The notes beneath the pieces were generated by a model. It was not told the DNA's origin. It saw only the letters and a list, made by a program, of their open reading frames with translations, and ran no database searches. Below, one piece after another: positions 20,035 through 26,486 of a stretch of 26,486 nt of DNA. Position 1 is the stretch's first letter; each line of letters begins with the position of its first letter. The stretch lies in contig JAAOMT010000262.1 of assembly GCA_016748015.1 (NCBI GenBank), positions 12,765-39,250 on the forward strand, read 5' to 3'. The position numbers and the translations under genes were made by a program. Source of the DNA: Geosiphon pyriformis. Lineage: Eukaryota > Glomeromycota > Glomeromycetes > Archaeosporales > Geosiphonaceae.

Positions 20035-22650
20035 AAATAGAATATATTAAGTCTGTTTGTTCTTTTGAATTTTCAATAAAAATTCGAACCTTAATAGTAA
20101 TTATTACCTCAGTAAGTATAAAAATCTTAATTTTTTGCAATGAAAATGATATCCAATATCGAAAATAGAAATTGATGCAAGCGAAACAAACGCAAGATTT
20201 TAAAACATTAAAATAATATTTTAATAAAATCAAGTTACCCTCCTCATTTTTCCTTTTACTTACAACATATGGTACCATTAAAATAATTGAAATTCTTTGG
20301 AGTACAATTGACTCAAGTTTCTTCTCGTCCCAAAGATTGACTGAATCGAGAAAATTAATAGTTCAACGCACAAATATATATGAATTTTATGAAACTAAAA
20401 ACTAAAAAGAAAGGCTTACATGTAACTTTATACCCGAAATTCTCATTTAAAAGTGTGGTATGTGAATAAATTATGGAAGGAGTTAACCATTTAATCTTCA
20501 TCATTATATCTTTATTAAAGGTAAGGTCATTCGCAACTTTAATGAACAAATTTCGATTTGAAATATTTTTCTAGGCTTCTGAATCTCATTTATTGATGTG
20601 ACTCCCTTTTAAAAAAAAGTTGATCTTCAATTGTTTTGAGATTTTTCACGAGCAAAAGTCCTATTAAGGGGTGGCTTATAATCAATACATACCATTTATG
20701 TAATTTGCTTAGATAGCAACATTCGAAACCTTCTAACAGAAAAATAAATAATAACCAATCTCATGTACATGAATGTATGTTTTCTCGTCGTTCTAAAGCA
20801 TTCAATCGAAATCAACAAATGAATAAATTGATCATCTAAAACAAATTTCCTTGAAAGCAAAAAGTTAAAAATATATATCCATGTATTCCCTTAATGGCTT
20901 ATCCGGTTGATTAAATACGCCTTTTAGTACATGTACTTCATTTTTGTAAAAAAAGAAATATTTTTGTTGGTAAATGAAATTTTGTCGAATCAAATGTTTT
21001 TATTTTCACGCATCCCCCAATGGAATTATGTGGGAATGAATGGGAAACTTTCATAAGATAGAATTTACAAAACATTAAAAATGCAAATGATTGTGAAACG
21101 AAACAAATATGTTTTGCAAGCGATTTCTAATCATATTTATATTAACGGAATAGAGCTTGGAAAAATAAAATTCCCAGGTTTTTTTGTTAATTAAAACACA
21201 ATTATGAATGAACTATTTTTTTTTCTTATTTTTCTAGAAATATTATTAACTCCTTTGAAAAAGAACTCGTTTTAAAATTATATATGATTAAAATGGAATC
21301 CAGAATACTCTTGGAGTTTTTTAAATCAATTTTTTTTTACTAAATTATTTTATTCAATAAAATTTATAAAAGGCCAATGATTTTTTCATTTTATGAATTA
21401 TAAATGATAAAACAACCAAATTAAATATATCAAATGCAAAATTTAATTAAAAAAATATAATTTAAAAGATAAAATAATAATGATATAATTAGATGATAAT
21501 AAGAAAATATATAATAAAATAAATCTTTTTTTGATAAAAATTACTGAAAATAAAAACAATAAATGATATTATTTTAATTTGGTAATTTATTCAAATTAAA
21601 TTTTAATCTTATATATATATGTATTATGAATATTTATAAATAATTTAAAAATTAATTAAGCAAATATAAATATCCATTTTTTTTTACTATTTAGATCATT
21701 TTCAATGATAATCTTAGTACAAAAGTTTTGTAAATTTAAAGATTCAATATATGTAATATTTTAAAAATTGTAAAATAAATATAACCAATATTATACTCTT
21801 TAAAAAAATTAAAATTCTATATTACTGATTTAATAATATAAAATCTGTCATCTAAGATTATTAATCATATAATTTTTTAAATGAAATTATGTTATCATCT
21901 TTTGATAGTATCATAAACCAATAAAAAATTGATATTGATCCGAACAAAATTTAAATCTCCTTCAGAGAAACATAATAAAACCTAATTACCAAAGTTGAAA
22001 TCCAAAGGTTAATTCAATACTAGTAGTCCTAAATAAGGAAAACATATTTATAATTTAATTTCGGACAAGTTTGAAGTCCCTGAAAGGTATCTACAATATT
22101 ACTTCTCAAATAATTTCTAAATTCTTTAGAGGAAAAATCGAGCTTGATTTTTTCTGTTGCTTTTAGGAAACATATTTCAAGCTAAAAAATCAAGACATAA
22201 AGTACTAGGAATGACCCAGATTACTTATTTGTTAGATATCTCATTATCGATGATGAGATTTGAGATTTGAGATTAACCAATGAACACTGAAATATTTTAT
22301 CTTTTAAATGGTCATTGATTAGTTCTTAACGAGAACCACGGAATAAATGAGAATGGTCCAATTAGAAAGAAATATGTAAATGAGACTGCTGTTTCATTTT
22401 ATTTATTACCAACTATTTGATTAATTAAAAAACATCCCTTAGTTAAAGATCAACTTCTTTATTCGCATCAAATATATCTACTATTTTGCTTGTTCCTTCA
22501 ATTTATATTTCTCCAAAGCCATTGATATTCTATCAAAATTTGTGTAAATAATGCAAAAAAATAGAGACTAAAAGAGTGATCTAAATTAACTTTCCACGCA
22601 CGATTGATAATGACAGCTCGAAACCTGAGTGTGATTAATTGAATCCTGTC
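20035..22650. other. AT-rich stretch with no recognisable gene
   Basis: Open stretches on the minus strand at 19994-20278 and 20355-20549 lack motifs and splice support. A 40-odd-residue minus stretch near 20870-21000 (contains VFNQPDKPLREYMD) is slightly protein-like but isolated. From about 21230 to 21940 the sequence is almost pure A/T. No RNA gene seen. Confidence 0.6.
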
Positions 22651-23319
22651 TCACAAAAGATCATCCCAAGTCTCATTGAAATAAGCATCTTCTTCGCTAG
22701 ATTGATCAGGCTCGCTGTCATCTATATCAATTGCTTCACATTTTTCCATGCATTCTTTGAGATATAAATCGTTAGGTTATGTTTGAAAGTTCAAAGATTA
22801 AAGATTAAATTCTATATTCATACCACGGCATCTTGCTTTTTCGGCGTTCCTACGTTGAGCCTAGGAAATTTCAAATGAGTAAGGTTCTTTTTTGAAAATT
22901 TCGAATTTCCAATGCCTAAAAATAAGAATTTAATGTAGTATATAGGTAGAAATTTTATCAACATATACCTTGGCAAACTTATCGAGTGGCATAGTCCTAG
23001 TGCACAACATGCAAGTTAAAGTCGAGTTTTGTTGAGGAGTGCACTGCTTGCACATTGTATGGTGTCTCTTAACACTCTTGCCGTGAGAAGCGTAGACTTT
23101 TCCAATGATATATATTTTAAAAGAAGCATCAAATAAGTTAAAATAGTCTCAATTTTACTTACGGTTATGAATTTTATCCAAGGCCTTTGTTACTTGAGTT
23201 TTAGAGAACGAATGAATGCGCTTTTCTTGTTGACATCCATAACAAAACAAAGTTCCAGGGACTTTTTGGGGTTGCTTGTTTGCAGCGAAAGTCGAGTGTT
23301 TGTTCCCATAAGTGGCCAT
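22651..23319 (-). CDS. Stc1-domain zinc-ribbon protein
   Basis: Four exons on the minus strand: 23163-23319, 22969-23096, 22824-22860, 22651-22754, giving 141 residues with consistent phases and a TGA stop. Introns of 66, 108 and 69 nt have donors GTAAGT, GTATAT, GTATGA and acceptors AAG, TAG, AAG. The domain consists of paired Cys knuckles: FCYGC (C26, C29) with QEKRIHSFSKTQV, MCKQC (C68, C71), TCMLC (C81, C84) with PLDKFAKAQRRN, and ARCREC (C106, C109). Repetition of 'C-x2-C..F-[SA]-K-x-Q' is the hallmark of the Stc1 domain. The C-terminus is acidic (IDIDDSEPDQSSEEDAYF). In fission yeast Stc1 links the Argonaute complex to the Clr4 H3K9 methyltransferase complex; that role here is inferred from the family only. 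The ATG at 23317-23319 gives a compact N-terminus of the usual length. The gene looks intact. Confidence 0.93.
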
Positions 23320-25426
23320 GAATTTGAAAATTTGGGAATTCTTTGTTCCTTTAAAGAAACTTTAAAATAGCTATAGTTTGAAATGTGCCTCAATTCAGAG
23401 CCCCAATGGGTGTTGGTTGTGGAAGAGCAAAGGGTCTCACCTAGTTAGTTAAATTTTAGATGATATAATATATTCGTAAGTTAACGATCACTGATTCATC
23501 TGAAAAATCAATCGTTCTCAACGAATCACGTCCCATCTAATAGAGATCGAGAAAGATAGCAATTTAGGATTCTCTGTGCTGAATATAAATTTTCGCCACT
23601 GTCCCGAAGCTCTAGATTGAATAGAAAAACTTGGCATTTGAAATTCGATCAATGAGATTGCAAATTTTTGAAATGGTACTCATTTGTGCCTCCACTCAAT
23701 AAAATGGTGTTTGGTTGATTTTAATCTGCAATTGGAAGAAGTCATCTTGGAAAAAGGAAATACTTGTAGGCATTGAATGAGGTATTTGTAAGAGATTGCT
23801 TCAGCTGTAACAATATTGTTTTGTCAAGATCCTGTTAATTAAGATAAAACTTCCAAGACAAAAGAACATACACATATATTCTCTACTCCTAACAAAGACT
23901 TTTAATAAACATTTTTTTGGAAAAGGGAAGGTTTTTTAACAAAATAATAATACTTTAAAGTTATTACTTAAATACTGAATGATTATTTGCAAGTTTTTAA
24001 CTTTAAATATAATAAATTTGAAATATAGCAAAAAATTTAATGTATTTTTACCATATTTTAAATATTAACTTTGAAAGAAAATAAGACTTTTAACTAATAA
24101 CAAAACAATATTAATCAATTCAAATTAAAATTAATTTGAATAAAATAAATAAAACATAATTTTTAAATAAGCAGATTGGCTTTCAATATAATTTAACAAT
24201 TAAACAATTTCAAAAATTAGCCGATTTTAAACTTAAAATGAATTATTATTTAAATTATTTGTATTTTTAATATAGTTTGAAATTTTTAAATTTCAAAATT
24301 TATTAGCCTTAAAATTAAAAAATTGAAAAAATATTAAAAATATTAATTAAACATATACAATAACAATCATTGTTTTCACAAATTATTAAAAATTTTCAAT
24401 GTTTATTTGTTAATAAAAATTAATTCAGTATATTTTTAATAAATCGACATTATTCTTGTCAATTATACAATTTCTTTTACATTTCATTAATTTTACAAAC
24501 TATGAATTATATAAAAAAATAAATTTCCAAGAAACTTAAATATTTTTAATAATATTTTAGGTAAAAACTTGAAAATTTAGTTATATTATTAATTATTATA
24601 CTTATTTCTATCTATTTATTATAAAATTTGTTTATTTATAATAATATGTAATTATTTATAACTTATAATATTATTGAAAAGTTTAAATATTTTTTGCATA
24701 ATTTTCAAACTTCTGTTAATTATCCATATTTTTAATTTGTTAGACAAAGATATATATTATTAATTAAAATTTTTTCTTCAAATATCAAAATTAATAAATA
24801 TTAAATATTAAATATATAACAAATTTTTCGATATTTTGTTAATTTAATAATTTAAAATAATTTTTTTAAATATCTAAATTGTTAATTGCAAACATATTTT
24901 TTGAAATATGAATTTATTTAATCACTTGACTCAAAGATAAACCATTTAATTTTAACTTAAATATAAATGTTTTAATTATCAAATATCTTTTTTTAAGTCA
25001 ATTTATCAAATATAAATATTTTTCACAAGATTTTTAGTTACTCTGTTTAGATGTTCCAAAAAAATATAAATATTAATCAGAGTGAAATTTTTTAAACATG
25101 CAGGTAAAACTTATGCTAACTATATTAATTATAAATTATATGCAATTCAAAATTGTGTTTTGTTTTATTTTCAAAGAAATTATAATTATGATTATTTATT
25201 TGCACAAAATGAAATAAAAGTCTGTAGGTTTTTTTTTAAGAATAGAATAAGAGTTCCGAAATTCTGTTTGCAAATACGGAGAAAGATTAATTGAAGTTAT
25301 CACAATTGTGAATTGAATCTTTATACAAAATTCCAATTTCCTTTGTAATTTTCTTAATCTATCCCTGAATTTGTCTGTTCAACGCTTAAAATTAAATTAT
25401 TCAATTAGTCAAGTTTGGAACAAAGA
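23320..25426. other. Stc1-side upstream flank and AT-rich stretch, no gene seen
   Basis: The first 600 bp are less AT-biased and presumably hold the promoter of the Stc1-domain gene; no single site can be named. From about 23930 to 25080 the sequence is nearly pure A/T. The plus open stretch at 25082-25294 is Tyr/Asn/Lys/Phe-rich and has no recognised motif. Confidence 0.6.
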
Positions 25427-25762
25427 ATGATCAATAATAGCAGCTCAAAAGGTGCTTCAACATTACATATGGAGATACTTTCAAAAACTATGGGATATTT
25501 TCAATGTAGATAGGAATTGTCTATTTTTGACTTCTTTCATTGTATATTTTTTGCTTAATTGCATTTTCATTATTAATGTTTAGCACGAGAGTTAAAGAAA
25601 AGTTCTGCGGTTAATGAATTAATTGTTCGGCTGCAATTATTTGTTATACAGTTTTTAATAAGTTTTTATTTCTATGAAATCCGGAGCCATTCTTGTACAT
25701 TTGTACATGAAAAATTTCAACCATATGGTGATTCATACCAAATTCTCTGTGGAGTAAACTGA
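25427..25762 (+). CDS. Weak two-exon candidate, unknown protein
   Basis: Exon 25427-25505 (ATG ATC AAT..) joins exon 25584-25762 through a 78-nt intron with a weak GTAGAT donor and a TTTAG acceptor, phase 1, ending at TGA. The product would be 85 residues: a Ser-rich start (INNSSSKGAS), a hydrophobic helix (VRLQLFVIQFLISFYFY) and a polar tail (CTFVHEKFQPYGDSYQ). Exon 2 is the longest protein-like open stretch nearby and lacks its own ATG, which fits an internal exon. I do not recognise a family; chance is a real alternative. Confidence 0.2.
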
Positions 25763-26486
25763 GGTCACAAGATTTATTTACATGATATGCATTACATAGC
25801 TTTTCTCAATGGCTGAATGGAATATTTATTTTAATGGCTTTTACATTCTTTAATGTTTTCAAGAAAAAAAAATTTCTTTAATTTAAAAATCTAATTTGAG
25901 GGTTTTTTTTTAATTTCGGAACTCTGAAGAGCGTTAAAATTTTGCTCTAAGAACCAGCTTTATTTTCTATACATCAATATTTTGTAAACTAAATTCAGGA
26001 AACTCAAATAAAATCATTTTTGATCCCCCGAGGTGTTTGCTTTCTTAATAATTGAGAGAATACAAATATTTTTTAAATTGACCTGAAATAAAACCCCGAT
26101 TGGAAAATAGAGAAAAATTGTAAAACCTGACTGGCGAGTACAAATCCCGAAAATTTTAAAAGAGAAACTTTCTACGCATATTAAAAAGTACTATTAGTGG
26201 TACAAGTTTTAATCGATTTAGGAAAATTATTTAAGGAAAGGTTGGTTGGATATCTATGATAGAATAGCTTTAATTAACTATTGTGTATTGTAATATTCAT
26301 ATACTTAATGGCAAATGGTAAATTGATAGAAACTTTATTTATTATTACATGAAAACTATCTCATGTTCAGATCTAAAGAATTTTCGGAGTTGTAAATGCC
26401 GACGGCAACCGAAAAATTTCATCATTGTGTAGGATGGATCATCAGGAATTTTCTATTCACAACACATAAGGAATATATTTTTTTTT
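25763..26486. other. AT-rich end of the window, no gene seen
   Basis: No open frame, splice pattern or RNA signature could be supported. A small GC-richer patch at 26391-26445 is not open for any useful length. Confidence 0.6.

Noticed and set aside
23190-23393. 67-residue open stretch overlapping exon 1 of the Stc1-domain gene
   Set aside because: It is the wrong frame; the frame starting at 23319 gives the Cys-knuckle domain across four exons.

Overview
The window looks like nuclear DNA of an AT-rich, early-diverging fungus, most likely a Mucoromycota / arbuscular-mycorrhizal (Glomeromycotina) type. The reasons are short spliceosomal introns (66 to about 176 nt, GTAAGT-like donors, TAG/CAG acceptors), fungal protein families (a Vps68-type endosomal protein and an Stc1-domain protein), gene families I associate with Glomeromycotina (a Crinkler-like P-loop protein, a degenerate GDSL protein, a membrane protein with an 'IEDIPQ' core), many microsatellites and long gene-free AT-rich stretches. 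The lineage assignment is inference. The gene models below were built by hand: every intron was placed on GT..AG with a consistent phase, so those proteins read through without a stop.

Layout. 1-1295 (minus): right part of a Tc1-type DNA transposon. Its DD34E transposase is collinear and has no indel, but is broken by four in-frame stops, all TGA. Its terminal inverted repeat ends at 1295 next to a TA. 1298-3608 (plus): remnant of a Crinkler-like P-loop NTPase/nuclease gene that the transposon apparently entered, with stops (mostly TGA) and frameshifts. 3609-6512: no gene found. 6513-7866 (plus): four-exon class-3 lipase-like protein whose nucleophile elbow reads GHGSGG instead of GHSxGG. 7867-12581: gene-poor, with a very AT-rich core. 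12582-13679 (plus): intact five-exon VPS68-like gene. 14918-16304 (minus), convergent to VPS68: five-exon secreted GDSL/SGNH-fold protein that has lost Ser, Asp and His of the triad and contains a 17-nt microexon. 16305-18828: microsatellite belt. 18829-19337: GC-richer island bounded by a 20-bp inverted repeat. 19731-20034 (minus): relic of a membrane-protein gene. 20035-22650: no gene found. 22651-23319 (minus): intact four-exon Stc1-domain gene. 23320-26486: mostly AT-rich, with one weak two-exon candidate.

There is no operon logic here; the genes are independent eukaryotic units. The most interesting themes are (1) two hydrolase-fold genes that keep their folds but have lost catalytic residues, on either side of an intact VPS68-like gene; (2) a transposon and a neighbouring gene whose stops are almost all TGA, which suggests deamination of CGA codons, in a genome that also carries an Stc1-type protein (a family linking RNAi to heterochromatin); and (3) a cluster of ACGCGT and CGCGAAA motifs in the transposon's 5' region. 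No rRNA, tRNA or CRISPR array was seen.
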